From Cristatella mucedo (taxonomy: Eukaryota; Bryozoa; Phylactolaemata; Cristatellidae): a stretch of DNA of 64,000 nt. Below, piece after piece: positions 1 to 12,900 of this stretch. The first letter of the stretch is position 1; every line of letters starts with the position of its first letter. The notes under the pieces are model-generated. The model did not search any database. It was not told where the DNA came from and saw only the letters and a program-made list of their open reading frames with translations. A program made the position numbers and the translations under genes. Location of the stretch: positions 2,415,001-2,479,000 of the forward strand of contig WPIO01000057.1 of NCBI GenBank assembly GCA_009760855.2, given 5' to 3'.

Positions 1-497
1 AAGTCGAGACGAGATGTCACGAATGCATGGACCAACTTGGACGTGGTATCCTTATCTAAACAAGCCCTAATTTTAGCAATGTTATGAAGCTGAAAATAGG
101 CTGATTTGACTGTGGAGCTGATGTGGTCGTCTAACGAGAGGTCGCTTTGGAATATGACACCTAGATTTCGAGCTGATGCAACTGGAGATATGCTGGCAGA
201 GCCAATTTTGAAAGTCAGCCTTTCCAATTTCTGAATAACACTAGGTTTGCCCATAACTAGTAAGTTAGTTTTATCATCGTTTAGTTTTAGAAAATTTGCT
301 GCCATCCATGATCGGATGTCATCAATGCATGCAGCAAGTGAGTTGAGAGAATTTGAGGTGCTCGAAGGCTGGGAGGGATCAAAGCAAAGGTACAACTGAG
401 TGTCATCCGCGTAGAAGTGAAAGCCTAGATTGTGCTTGGCAATCACATCAGCGAGAGGGAGAGTATAAACGATGAAAAGGACCATTACTGTAATTCC
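1..497 (-). mobile_element. LINE-A (CR1/L2-like) fragment, reverse-transcriptase C-terminal half
   Basis: Reading the minus strand gives [30 protein letters not shown] with the YADD catalytic motif, then [21 protein letters not shown] and [20 protein letters not shown], running off the window at HAFVTSRLD. Same family as the copies at 10.5, 13.1, 15.9 and 61.8 kb. Confidence 0.85.
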
Positions 498-548
498 CTT
501 TTGAATGAGCAACCGCAAAAATAGCTAGGTGACTACCAATGGCTCTAA

Positions 549-1125
549 ATGGCTGCAAGGCTTATTTTCAAGTTCCAGAGGTTTGACCTCGTATCTCCTT
601 TGCTAAAAGAGCTAAGTTGGCTGCCGGTTGATCAGCGGATAAAGAGCAAAGTTCGTATGCTGACACATGAGGCCCGCCACGGCTTGGCTTCTCCAGACCT
701 AGCTGAACTGCTGCACCAGTTTCAGCCTCTTCGTGCCTTCAGGTCCTGTGTGAACGATAAATTAGCTGTTTCATTCCTCTGCTTAAAGGCCGTTTGCTAC
801 AGAAGCTTTAGTTCTGCACGTCATAGACTGTAGAACTCACTTCGGCGATTTTTACGCAACGATTACTACTCTCCTGCTGCCGATTATGGCAAATCATTTC
901 CAGAGGTCCTGGGCTGCTACTTTTTGCTGCTCACTACCTCAACTGATCACCTGACTCTGCTATGCTTCCCACTTTTTTTGTAATTAGATGAAGCCTGTTG
1001 GCTACGGAATTGGTACCGAAAGCCAATTAGGCTGAGAGTACTCTTTAAATAAAACTCTCCTGCCTAAAACCCACTTAGTCTTCGTGGCTTTGAGGAGTCG
1101 TAGATTGAGATACATACATACATGC
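549..1125 (+). mobile_element. LINE-B 3' fragment
   Basis: Open for 94 codons: AARLIFKFQRFDLVSPLLKE, LSWLPVDQRIKSKV, LTHEARHGLASPDLAELLHQ; then it decays through NSLRRFLRNDYYSPAADYG to a GAGATACATACATACATG end. The WLPVDQRI block is the usual C-terminal conserved region of CR1/Jockey-type ORF2 proteins. Distinct from LINE-A, which has [15 protein letters not shown] here. Confidence 0.8.
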
Positions 1126-2309
1126 GTATGTCAAATATGTAGGCATTTTACGGTAACTTAGCAACAGATACATAATTGTGAGTAAGTGAACTAATTTTTA
1201 GGCTTAAGATCTTTTGCAAGTGTATGAGCAAAGTTTTTTAAGGAGGCAAAATAAAAAAAAAATATAATAATAAAAAGGTCTTAATTTTTCTGAAATTAAA
1301 CTGTGTTCAATATCCTGTGTTCCGATGACAAGTTCATTTATTCTCTTGAGTATATGCCGTTACCTTTGGAAATCATGAAGATAGTAATTGCAGCAATTGT
1401 CGAATGCAGCCTTTTGTTCAGGGCTTTCGCTTCCGAAACTGAATCGGTTAGTGGTATTGTGGTTTAGTCTATCATCTAAAATTTTACTTGAATTAAAAAT
1501 TTAACTGCGGTAGTATACTAAGGATACGATGTGTCATTCAACTTTATGGGATACAAGCCAACGTACCAACTGAGTGGTGACTCTTTAGATTAACCACGTC
1601 AAAGATAATAAGTTTATTTACAGCAACCTATATTTTCTTGATTATTCCGATTGTCTGTTTATTCTGATTTTACTAATAACTATAACATTGCAATTGTAGA
1701 TCTTGAGTACTCGAAGAGAATCCTTATTCCTATAGCTGTAGCTGTGGGACTAATAGCCAGAGCATTTCGATAAGCAATAAGTGGTCGCGAAGAACTTTTG
1801 CACATAATAGCAACGTTGATTAAAAAGAAATTGCAGACGAGTAGCACAAAGTAAACCACATCAAGCATAAAAATCCTTGATCGTTTTTGCGACATACGAA
1901 TGTGTGATTAACTGATAATGAAAACAATAAACTGTTCGAAGCTATATTTTCATAGTAAACTGTTCCAAGCAAACACTGTTGAAAGCAAAGTTTAGTATTT
2001 AGAGGGTGATATACGAATCTATTATTAGTATGCTAATAATGGCCTACTATAAAATAACATTCAACTTCGTGATTTCGCTGTTCCGAATTAAAACGCAAGT
2101 ATGCCTAATTCTGTCTGGAGCCTCGATTGCTCATCCAACATTTATTTTTCTAGAGAACTTGAGTTTTGAATGTTAAAGCTACTTCAAGGCCATCAATATA
2201 TAAAAAAGTTGAATAATGTATTCGATTAACAATTCCTATTTGCCGAGGCTTCTTTAAAAGATTCTTTGTCAGCCAGCTTTAAGTACACTCACAGCAGAAG
2301 CCATAAATA
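1126..2309. other. AT-rich stretch, nothing recognised
   Basis: No coding similarity, no clear repeat and no RNA gene seen. A short minus-strand open frame (1895-1680) is mildly hydrophobic but unsupported. Confidence 0.5.
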
Positions 2310-2640
2310 ATAGCTGATGTAATGTAATGTAATGTATCTCCGTCTGTAACTCCACAAAGTCATAAAGACCATGTGGGTGTTACGCAGGAGAGTTTTGTAC
2401 AGCCCACTCACAGCCTAAGCGGCTTTCGGTACGCATTCGGTAGCCAACAGACTTCGTCTCACCCAAAAAAGAGAAAGTGGGAAGCATAGCAGAGTCGGGA
2501 GAGCAGTTGAGGTAGTGAGTAGCATAGAAGTAGCAGCTCAGGACCGCTGAAAAGGGTGTGCCATAGTCGGCAGTAGGAGAGTAGTTGTCGTTGCATAAGA
2601 ATGTCATGCAAAGTCGTATCACCTGTTGTTTTTTACCAAA
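2310..2640 (-). mobile_element. LINE-B 3' end
   Basis: Minus strand reads CNDNYSPTADYG, LSCYFYATHYLNCSPDSAML and ETKSVGYRMRTESRLGCEW, then the non-coding tail to GGAGATACATTACATTACAT. It shows the 3' terminus of the family and a TTACA-type tail. Confidence 0.75.
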
Positions 2641-3061
2641 TCTCCAGATACTGTTGTGGTCATTGGAGATGCCTTACAAAAATCTTGGTGAATACAAAAT
2701 AAAAAATTGTAACGAGTTGTACCGATACTAGAAGTGATACCAATCTTTGTACTTTGACGCCGTAAAAGCTGTCTAGCTAAACATTTACTACGAATTATTA
2801 GCCGATAGAGTCACAATTTGACCAAATAATGCGATCTCATCTAATCGTAGGGTATAGATATAATGGTTGGGAAGTTTGTTCTTTCTGAAAGGGATCACAA
2901 TTGATGAGATAGGGATCGAACTGTATAGCTTGCTGTGGTAACATTCTTTTGACGAAGCTTTCCAAATTTAGGTAGCTGTTGAAGATGGCACCTATCTATC
3001 AAGCCCGTGGTGGCGCTAAAGAGCATCACCAATTCTAAAAGAAAGTCTTCCAGTAAAGGGA
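2641..3061. other. Unassigned AT-rich interval
   Basis: I see no gene and no repeat I can name. Confidence 0.4.
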
Positions 3062-3275
3062 CATGCTTAGTGTTCGACCATGTTTACTTTCGAGAAATTT
3101 CCCAGAATCCGCGAGTGCGTGTATATGCGTGCTGAAACTGTGCATGCTGCCACTAAGCACACTTGCATAGTGACCCTGTGCATATCGCCCCCAACCATGC
3201 TGTTCACGTTATTTATCAAATATGATACCACTCACCATTCTATCGTGTTTCCTTGGCAGCAAATGAGAAGCGCCT
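3062..3275 (+). mobile_element. LINE-A 3' end, truncated
   Basis: Matches the 3'-UTR of LINE-A: GTGCATGCTGCCACTAA, GCATAGTGACCCTGTGCAT, TTGGCAGCAAATGAGAAGCG. It stops within the terminal hairpin. Confidence 0.65.
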
Positions 3276-3290
3276 AGCCAGAGATTGACT

Positions 3291-4255
3291 GATAAATACA
3301 GCTGAATACCGTCCGCATACGTTTGTTTGTTGAAATGCCTATTGCTCGAGCCAAAACGTTGTTTCCACGGGATGAGGTGATGATGATGATGAGGATGATT
3401 GAAAAGGAAAACAGAAAAGGAAAGAGGAAAATTTATTTTTTACATCCTCCGGTAAGTGATTAAACCTACACACCACATAAATTCAATGTGGTTATACTAA
3501 CACGATTTAAACCACGCCAGTGCGTCGACTGTCATATCAGTATTGGGCCAATTGTTTTACAATCTTCGACAAACAGAGGGAGAGAAACTGGCCGAACCAA
3601 TACAATTGTTTGTGTATCTTATACAGGCTTTTCAAGTAGTAATCAAATTATAGAAAATTTTAACATATTGAGTCAAACTCCTTATCCAAGTAAAGGCTAA
3701 AATCTCAGGTGTGCTATGAAAGTGAAAATTGTGCAACCAAAGACCACAGAGGAGATAGTATTCGGCTTTCTAGAGATGACATCTATTTACTAGACCTTAC
3801 TAGGGAGCAACATTGCGTCCTAAAAACTCTAGAATATTTTAAAAAGCGACAAGTATGAATCAATCCTTTGCTGCCGTTAAAACAATCTTATTTGAAATCA
3901 CGAACATTTTTAAACTTGGCCCAGCCGTTGTTGTCTTTGGAGAGATGGATTAGCCTGGAAATTGCTTATTATTTCATAAATATGACTTGGGTATGACTGG
4001 CAGTACGTCAGGTTTCGAGTGAAAAAGTAAACGCTGGTTTTTTCAGCTTCTACGTGTTGCCCAGACAGGGACTCTTCAAAATTTACTAGATCGGAATAAG
4101 TCACTGACTTATTAAATCTGTGTTCAAGCATGCACTTCGCACGGCACGTCTTTTTAAGTTGTTTTATAAATTTTTATAAGTATCTGCGACGCAGTAGACA
4201 GACATAATGTATCGGAGCTTTTAGTGAAGCCCGATTCTAAATGCTGTATGATAGC
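3291..4255. other. Unassigned interval
   Basis: Contains a short GATGATGATGATGAGGATGA run near 3380. Short open frames on both strands are not similar to anything I recognise. Confidence 0.4.
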
Positions 4256-4835
4256 GATCGGCACTGGCTCACAGTCAAGCAGCACATCTACTACAAGATA
4301 TTTTCACTGACTCTGAGGTCCCTTTAGTCTTATGTAGAGCCTACCTAGCCGATTTACTCCCGACCAGGCTAAGCGTGATATCACCGACTTGTCGGAATTT
4401 CAAGGATTTGCCATACCTTGAGCGAACCATAAATCCTCTGACAGAGACAGAGCTTTTCGTTTATATGATGCCAAGCCTGGAACTCACATCCGACTGAAGT
4501 GACGACACCTGACTTAGCCACATTAAAATAAAGGTAACAATCATCCATATATCACAGCATTGAGTGAGCCTATGCGTATCGTCCTTTGTCTGTGTTATGG
4601 GGGTGCCTACACGGCTCATGCCGGAACTAAAGATATTTGCATGCAATCTCTGTACAGCATGTCACCTCGAACCATGGTATGCTTGTTGTCTTTGAACACG
4701 CAATCACAAACCATGTGACCTTCATTCCATTACAGCAAACGTAATATGCCTAGAAAGAGATTATGTACTCAGAAGGAGCTATAGAAAATTCAATACTTTT
4801 TTGTTATTACAATTAAATTGATAGGCACAATATTT
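4256..4835 (+). mobile_element. LINE-A 3' portion, diverged
   Basis: Degenerate match from the HWLPVKQ region (CGGCACTGGCTCACAGTCAA) through AAGCCTGGAACTCACATCCG to TACAGCAAACGTAATATGCC and a TTATTACAAT tail. An old copy of the family seen better preserved at 42.5 and 61.8 kb. Confidence 0.6.
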
Positions 4836-4839
4836 AAAT

Positions 4840-7800
4840 CAATGCGATCCTTGATAGGAAACTCGATATGGCTGATGAAAACTTCCAATTGAGTGTGGGC
4901 CAAGTTTCTTACTGACGTGCTTATCTACGCAGTTTCTCACCGATTGTAGGAACGTCATCGCAAAGGTTGCGTGAATTTCGAGTATTTTTTTTTAATCAAG
5001 ATAGTTTGCATCATTGGAAGAGGATGGAAACCAAAGATGGTGTAGTATAATTTTGTAATACCATATATCGACTCAAGGCATCGACCAGACTTCCAGCCAA
5101 ATTTCTTGTTTTAACCTCATGTATCTTATTTGGCTATTTGGAAAAAAAGTGCCCAGCGTTTAACGAAAGTTGTGGCATGGCAAATTATGCTCAGCCATCT
5201 TGGCTGGCCGAGCATATAATACTGTGCTATATCTTTATAAGTCTGCCGATTACTGCACAATCGACCTGCCATATTCTTATAGTTATCCTTGCTGTGCGAT
5301 ATTTTCATAAGTCTGTTGATTATTGTAAGGTTATATGTAGTCGGAGGGTAGCTAACGTGCACGGTGGAGCCCCTGTTTTCAAGAGAAGCATTACGTTGAA
5401 TTAAGATTCGTGCTCGATTTTAGATGCTAAATGACCGGTGCCTTGATCTGGAAGTATCAACATGAGACACATAGGGCTCCGAAATCACGAAATGATAATT
5501 ACTTGTCATAGACTTTACTAACCATTCATAAAATTTAATCTCGATGCATGTCCAGCAGACCTCATTTAAAGACATGAATCATTGAATGATACGGTTAAGC
5601 CAGATTGGCTTATTCAATAGTATAGCCCCTCAAATGTAATTAGTGCATTTAATTTTGACACCGCCACCAATGCTACCTCTGTACCCAGGCTAGGTTCGAT
5701 TGGCTGGGACAGGACGGCTGTAATGCGGTAAGGTTCATCGGCTAGGTCAGGGTCTGACCTATGGGTATAGCCAGATGTGTGGTGACGAGACGCCATCGGG
5801 GCTCTTGGGGTAACGGAAGTTGGACGAGTAAGTCGCGGTGTTGGAGGCTCCCGGTCTCGCCGAGTTATGCACCTGGATGGGTGCAGGCGTGCTCCCGCGA
5901 TGCGGCCGCACACGCAAGGCAACGAGTGTCCAAAGCCCGATCGGAGCTGGATAGCACGCTCGTTGTGACTTGCATTTTCCGCGGTCCCCGTGTAGCGTGT
6001 TCATGGCCCCCCCCCGTGCGTTGGCGTCTTTTGGTGGAAGCTTTCGACTGTGATAGACGTCAACTCCGACTAGCCAAGCAGTTACTCAGCTAGCGGGATC
6101 TTTTCTGGCATACGGTCGTACTGCTGGAACGTAGTCGGCACAACAGCGGGACTGCTGAAGCCGACTCGCCAAATAACACGTTCGTTTGCGCTTGTGCGTT
6201 TGCTTCTTACCCTAGCTCAGCTGCATGGCGAGCGGCAACGTGGCCTGAGCTTGGCGGGGCTTGGCGGGAAGTAGCCTCTGACCCCTGGAACTCGGCTACA
6301 CCTCTACCTTTGCACAAATTTGTGACCACGTCTGAAGGTAATCACTGCTAGCTTAAACCTCCGTATACAAGACTGCTATCAGCTGCATGAACTTGCGGGA
6401 ATCCTGTTTAGCTAACGGAATGCGCTTCGATCGTAGCTGTACATCAAAGCTCGACGATCTCAGTACTAAGGATGTGAGGTCTCCTCTGACTAATTGAATG
6501 CATTTCGAGCTATAATAACAATAACTATTGACCTTCTCGAGGCATCGAAAGGCACTTAAAACCTTGTTAAAACCAGTAAAAGATGGACACTGCAGAATTA
6601 GTAACCCACGGCTAGTCCATGCATATTAATTATCAAGCACATATACCCATGGAAAACCCAAAAAAGGACAAAGCACCGGCCCAAGTACCTTATTTAAAAA
6701 AATCATTTATGGGTATACAGTGTTCGGCTGTTGAAAAAATGAATTGTGAGCTAGTTTTCATATAAACTATGTTTAACTAAATGGAGCTGGTCAGACAAGT
6801 AACACTGCAGGTAACCTGAAAAACTGGTTTCTTTCGCTAGGAACCAAACTAAGCCAGAAAATGAGTATAGTGACCAAAACATTAAGTGTCACTCGTTGTA
6901 CTAATGCACGCAAACAAAAGTCCGAGCAACAACGTATTTCCGTATAAGTAATTGTGAGTCTTAGTACTTACAAGAGAATAACCTTATGGGTCGAGATTGT
7001 GAAAAGAGCCGGCAATGCCCGATACAATATAGGATCAAGAATATTTGATGGAGATATAACTAGAGTTATTAAAGTGGTTCAGTCTGAATTGAACCAGCAG
7101 TTCAGTCGCAGCTTTGACATCCTACCTCATAACAGTTTAATTGCGTTGGCTGAGGCTACTTTTTTATGTTCGAATTGGTAACGAACAATACGGTACTGCA
7201 CGGCTTGAGAGTGTGAATGATAGTTAAGTTCCAGACAGAATAAACAAAGTCATTTGATTTGACTAAAGTGCAGTGATTACGAGTTTATCAATCCTCACGG
7301 TTTGAGATACTGACCTACATCTAGAAATTATTCCAGTATTTTCAGCGAAAAAAACACTGCCTACTACTGATAGTAGGTGGCTATGTTCTTAGCACAGCCT
7401 GTACTGTTTGTTCCTACGTGAGCATTTAGGTAAGTAACCTCAAAATGAGACTGGTTTTATTTGTGTCGTTTTTCTGATTAAGTCCTGAAAGGCATCCAAA
7501 GAGGAAGTAGTTATATTTTTACGCTTCAAGCAAAGCTAGCATCGTCAAAGAAAACGATAGTAAAGTGATGTGTGGAGCTACCACGAGTCTACATTGAAGT
7601 ACTTATTTGATAGTGCATTGCAGCTTAAGGCTGCAGATAACAGTACAAGCCTGATTTAGTTTAAGAAAATATACACGCTACTACACAACCTATGAAAGCA
7701 AGTTAATAGGAAGGTGGCACTCACTGTGAACTACGGTTACGTGTGAAACCACAGATCCTGGTTGCATTACAGAAAGGCGTATCGGCGAGTTTTCGAAAAC

Positions 7801-8334
7801 AAGCGTGCAGTGTAGCGGCCACTGACATACTCGGAAGTGACATTCTATCGTAGAGACAAAGCGAGCGTTTCCTTGATTTTCGTCTAGCGAATTTCAACGC
7901 TTCATAGTTTATAAGCTCGTAAGAATGATCCAATTGATTTGCATGCAGGCAGTGCCAGAACCGCATTTTATGAAACCTTACTGAGCAAACTAACTTTTTC
8001 TATGAGACCCAAATCGGCGACTGCTTTTCAATTCAAGTATTTTCTTTTTCTATGAATGAACATAAAGGCAGGAAAAACATGAGCGTGTAGACATCATAAA
8101 AGTCAGCCGTCCTCAGGTTGCACGAATTGCATATTTTTTCCGGATACTGAGAAGGCCACAAATTACAGTCTGTCAGATCATTGTGTGGTAGGCTTCATGG
8201 AATTTAGTAAGACCTGGTGGGAATGGCCTGCAATCTCAAAGGATCCGTAATAAGATGCATGACCAATTTGAGCTTATGCATCAGAGTGATTGATAACATG
8301 AATATGTAGTGCGAGCGTGTATTTATGTATCGTC
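4840..8334. other. Long interval without a recognised gene
   Basis: Mostly AT-rich. A more GC-rich island sits at about 5750-6300 with overlapping open frames on both strands but no family similarity. Two imperfect 34-bp direct repeats (5222-5255 and 5292-5325, 7 mismatches) are 70 bp apart. Confidence 0.4.
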
Positions 8335-8545
8335 GTTTGTATCTCCATGAAGCGACAAGGACAACGTGAGTGTTATGCAGGATGTTTTGAATAGAGCACT
8401 GAAAGCCCAAGTGGCTTTCGATAAACACTCAATAGCCAACAAACGTCGTCACACACGAGTAAAAATTTAACCTTTTGGCGAGGCGAGAGAACTGCTGTGT
8501 TAGTGAGTACTAAGGCAGTACTAGCAACTCGAAATGTAGGCCCCT
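8335..8545 (-). mobile_element. LINE-B 3' end, diverged
   Basis: Minus-strand match to the terminal region of LINE-B: AGTGCTCTATTCAAAACATC, CCTGCATAACACTCACG and the CTCCATG-type end, with the GAAAGCC/GGCTTTCG motif of the family. Confidence 0.55.
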
Positions 8546-8737
8546 TACCCTCCCTCTTCATTCGCAAAGAGTGTGCTGTCTCCAAAAGCTAACTAGTTTA
8601 CTAGCCCTGGATGCAGCACCCTCAAAAGAGATACAGTTTAACTCCAATATAAATCCATTGAAGTACTGCACTGTAGTACAGCAAAATTTGCAGCCCAATA
8701 ACAAGGTCCGTGCAGGGAAAACCTGCATCGTATAATG

Positions 8738-9078
8738 AATAATAATAATAACAATAATAATTCACTTGATAAAGCGCCCTCAGAGAACTTAATCTCTCTC
8801 TAGGCGCTTTACATTTGCTGTAAAGTGAAATGCAATTGAATGGTAAGTAAAATCATGCTTGAAAAACAAACGAAATGAATAATATGGTTAGGGGTGACAT
8901 GCACAGGGTCAGCATGCAAATGTGGTTAGTGGCAGCATGCACAGTGTCAGCACGCATAAGCACGTCAAGGACGAATCACAGGGACCCACTGAATGCTGTC
9001 GTAAATAGGCGTGTTTTTAGGTTCCTTTTAAATGTGGTCAGGTCAGGGGTGTTCTGATGCAGGTCGGGAGGCAGGCTG
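8738..9078 (-). mobile_element. LINE-A 3' end, well preserved
   Basis: Starts with a TAA-repeat tail, then the terminal hairpin AAAGCGCC...GGGCGCTTT, then the 3'-UTR and end of the coding region on the minus strand. Close to the copy at 40856-41530 (roughly 96% by eye), so this lineage was recently active. Confidence 0.85.
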
Positions 9079-9322
9079 CTAGCTGAATTGGCTGCCATGC
9101 GAATCAATGAGTACTGAAATCAGCAATCAGCAATCTGAAATTAAATGAACAATCAAGGAACAAGGGACAATGTGCTACTAACCCATTAAAGAGAAGCAAA
9201 AACCCTGGAGAAAAAGAGCAAAAGCACCATCAGAGCAAGCTTGCTTAGACGTGACAGACCGTATGGAATCAAAATTAAGGTCAGAGAAAACTACATGCTT
9301 GACAATACGCCTGCACCAAGGA

Positions 9323-9328
9323 TTTATT
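9323..9328 (-). promoter_or_regulatory. Candidate poly(A) signal of the SLC7 gene
   Basis: AATAAA on the minus strand about 340 nt beyond the stop codon. It is the first canonical hexamer I see downstream. Without transcript data the true 3' end is unknown. Confidence 0.35.
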
Positions 9329-9669
9329 AGGATCACAGATTGGAACGTCTCGAAGCAACAAAGCAACCATAACATAACCGTCAGCGCAGCTCCGAATCTG
9401 GTCTGGATTTGACCACTGGGTCAAACCGCCACTGCCTGCTCCATAGTAATACAAGGAACTCGAAAATATGCTGCCTACTGAAGTGTGCACAACGGCTGAT
9501 GATCGCACAGGTGCGCCAGTGTGCGATTGCTCAGCAACCGAGAGACGGAAAAGGGGCAAAGACGTCCTCGATGAGTCGTCTGAGGTTTCCCCTTCGTCCG
9601 TCCTCGCTGCTTCTTCTGCTGCTGCTGCTGCCAGAGATGGACAATGGACTCGTCGACAACCGGCTCGGA

Positions 9670-9912
9670 TCACGACTGCTTCACTTCTTCGGGAAGCGAG
9701 TAGAACAGCTTCTGAATGGCGACAGACACGTGATACCACGCACGAAGCCACGACTTGGGCTTTTTCTTCCAGCACACGAAGACCCAATAGACTGGCATTG
9801 CTGAGGCCACAATCGCGACCCCAATGAGCGACTGCCTAGCACCCTCGGACAAGGTGATAATGAGTAGGAATATGCAGAAGCAGAGGTAGACAATGGGAAA
9901 CACCAAGCTGAC
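9670..9912 (-). CDS. SLC7A: SLC7 exon 9 (terminal), residues 421-500 and stop
   Basis: Begins after CATTTTCATTTTCAG with [12 protein letters not shown] (TM11), then TM12 ending AMPVYWVFV, then [15 protein letters not shown] and a C-terminus [14 protein letters not shown] before the stop at 9672-9670. LAT1 has VWWKNKPKWLL and QKLMQVVPQE here. The preceding intron is 11.4 kb and full of LINE fragments. Only a short cytoplasmic tail follows TM12. Confidence 0.93.
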   Translation of the reverse strand, partial: VSLVFPIVYLCFCIFLLIITLSEGARQSLIGVAIVASAMPVYWVFVCWKKKPKSWLRAWYHVSVAIQKLFYSLPEEVKQS

Positions 9913-12900
9913 CTGAAAATGAAAGTTTATAAATGAAAACCACGGCTGACAGCGGGCAGTGGCAATCATTTAGTAAACTGTCACGACATTTTCCACCTGG
10001 TATCTCGCAGGTCTTAAAAGCAACTCTGACAAAAACGTCGCATACTTTCGAAGCCTCTCGAAAAGCCTTGCAAAACAACCGAGCGAAGTAAATAATGCAC
10101 CACCTTATGGGTGTAAATGAAAGGCCTGGCGATGTATGATAACAGGAACCCTGGGCTCCTCACCTAATTTCAAGATGCTAATTATTATTCCCTACCGGCG
10201 GTCTTACAGCCTGTGTGGCTACAATGCTGAAAGTTTGCACTGAAGTCCAATTGCCTTACATTGGTACAAAGTCCTCATTTACTCGCGCTTCTGTCATCTC
10301 ATTTCAAATTGATGAGCAAGAAACTGATTGTTTTTCGTCATGGGAGAGTTTCAGCGTTAATTTTTATAATGTATCTGATGCCTTAAGCTCCGAATTGCCT
10401 GTACTCACTGAGACTCGGTCAATCATGCTGCTACGTGCATGGCCCTACTCACATCAAGGGATCCGGATTCAATTAACATTTCACCAACAACTGTTTGACG
10501 TAATCATAATAGTAATAATTCATTGGTATAGCACCCTCAGAAGACTCAATCTTTTTCGAGGCACTTTACATTTGCTTTATAGGAAGCTAGTTATGGTAGC
10601 CATAGCATGCTCAATAACAACAAGCCTAACGTAGTTAGAGGTGACATTCACAGGGTCAGCATGCAACTACAACTGTAAGCTACAGCATGGACAGCCTCAG
10701 CAGGCATAAGCACGCCAAGAACAAGTCATATGGACTAACTCAATCTGTGATAAATATATACGTTTGTAGTGTCTTCTTAAATGTGGTCAAGTGAGGAGAT
10801 GTCATGACGCACGTCAGAAGTGAGTTCAAGGCTTTATGAGAATCCCAACTAAAAGCTTAGTCACATAAGGATTTGAAGCTCGTGCGAGGTACAGGTGAAC
10901 GATACGACTCCAAAAAGCTAGTGGTACAATGCTTAGCCTGGTGGGAAAGTCGAACTAATAGGTAGGCTTGAGCTAAAGAATGAAAGGACCTAAAAGTGAG
11001 TGGCAAAACCTTCAAGTTGATGCATTGCTTAATAGTGAGCCACTGCAGGTAGGTGACAAGTGGTGTGATGCGCCACAATTACGACAGACAACCCTTACTG
11101 CCAAGTTTTTCACCAGCTGTAAATGCCTGATTGCACAGGTCGGTAGACTAGCAAGCGCTGAGTTCCAGGAGTCAAGACAGGATGTCACACATGCTGGACC
11201 AATTTAAATCTGGTATCCCTGTCTAAGCAAGCCCGATTTTTACAAATGTAACCTAGTTGAAAGTTGACAGATTTGACTGTGGAGCTGATTTGGTAGTCTA
11301 GTGAAAGGTCACTTTGGAACGGAACATCTAAATTTCGTGCAGATTCACCAAGAGATACGCTCGCAAAGGTGATTGTCGGCATTCAACTTTCTAATTTATG
11401 AATCGCACTTGGTTTGCCCATAACAAGGAAGTCCGTATTATCATTATTTAACTTAGGAAAGTGTGATACCATGTGTGTGCAAATGGCATCATGCAGCATG
11501 GGAGTTGAGAGAATTTGACATGTTGGAGGGTTGGGAGGGATCAAGCAACGGTACAACTGAGTATCGCCTGCATAGAAGTAAAAGCCTAGATTGTGCCTGC
11601 AGCCACATCGGCCAGAGGTGCGGTATAAACCGTGAAAAGAATGGGACCAAGCACAGACACCTGAGGTACCCCATACTTTAAAAATTCCTCGGATGATCTG
11701 TGTCCATAACTTCAGTACTCTAGTCTCCCATTGAGAGAGGACCTGAACCTTTGCAATGCAGTGCCAGTGATGCCAATTCGAGATAAGATATGCTCGCTCA
11801 ATAAAAACTTGGTGATCAATAGTATGCAGAGCTGCCGTAAGAGACAGAAAAATAAGCAGAGAGATTCTACCTAAGTCTGCATTCCTAAGTAGGTCGTTAA
11901 ACACCCGAAGCAATGCCAACTATGCAGTGTGATTAGCTCTAAAACCAGACTGGAACTCGTGAGCAAGCTTTAAAGTTTCAATATGAGTTCAGCTGGTCTG
12001 TCATGACTCTTTGCATTGTCTTTGATCGGGACGGTTGAAGGGAGACTGGGCATGCGTTGCTCAAGTTCTCTTGGTCTAGTGATGCTTTCTTGAGTAGTGG
12101 CCATATTTTTTTTATTTTTAAATCTTTTAGCTTTTTTAAATGTGCTGATATGACCTGAGGCTAATGACATATTTATGGCGTTAGGTATGCATGGCAACAG
12201 CAGATCTATGCAACATAAAAACAGGACGGTGGGAATAGGGTCTAGAGGACAAGTTGTCTTCTTTGATCGGGATATGAGCTTCAGAACGAATCATTAGTGG
12301 CCTCCTTGACTGTTGACATTCAGTTACTGCATAGAATTGAGGGAGGGGATTCCAGGGGGGGGGGGGTTGCTGTCACCCTATGGATGGACTCCCTGATCTT
12401 GTCTTACTTGTTGACAAAGAAGCTAGAGAAGCGATCAGCTAGATCCTCACATGAATCACTGGGTAAGGGACTATCCAAGGAGCAGTTGAGTATATGGTTG
12501 ATCGTCGACATTAGCATGCTTGCAATGTGCATCTGTGATTCAACAACATTTTAATAGAAGCTTAGCTTGGCCTGTGCTAGGGTCGATAGGTACAATCGAC
12601 AACAGTGCTTGTATGCCTGTCGATAGAAAGTAAGTCGTGATCTTGTGTAGCTTTTTCAAGCTTTCACTTAGTAGACCTAGCTAGTCAGGGCAAGGTCGCA
12701 CAGTGCACTTAGCCGGAGTTGCAAATACGTCAAGCGTGTCAGCTAGTGTCGTGTTGTAGCAATCTCCACTGATGACATGTCGGAAAGGGGGATAAGCAGC
12801 AGATGCAAGGCAGATACTCTCAGACAGACAGCATTGACGTCAAGGGTCTTGAGGTTTTGATATTCGGAAGTGATTTTTATTGAGGAGGGCACACATTGTA

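Noticed and set aside
9281-9787. 168-residue minus-strand frame over SLC7 exon 9
   Set aside because: Wrong frame; the family match (VSLVFP to PEEVKQS) is in the overlapping frame.
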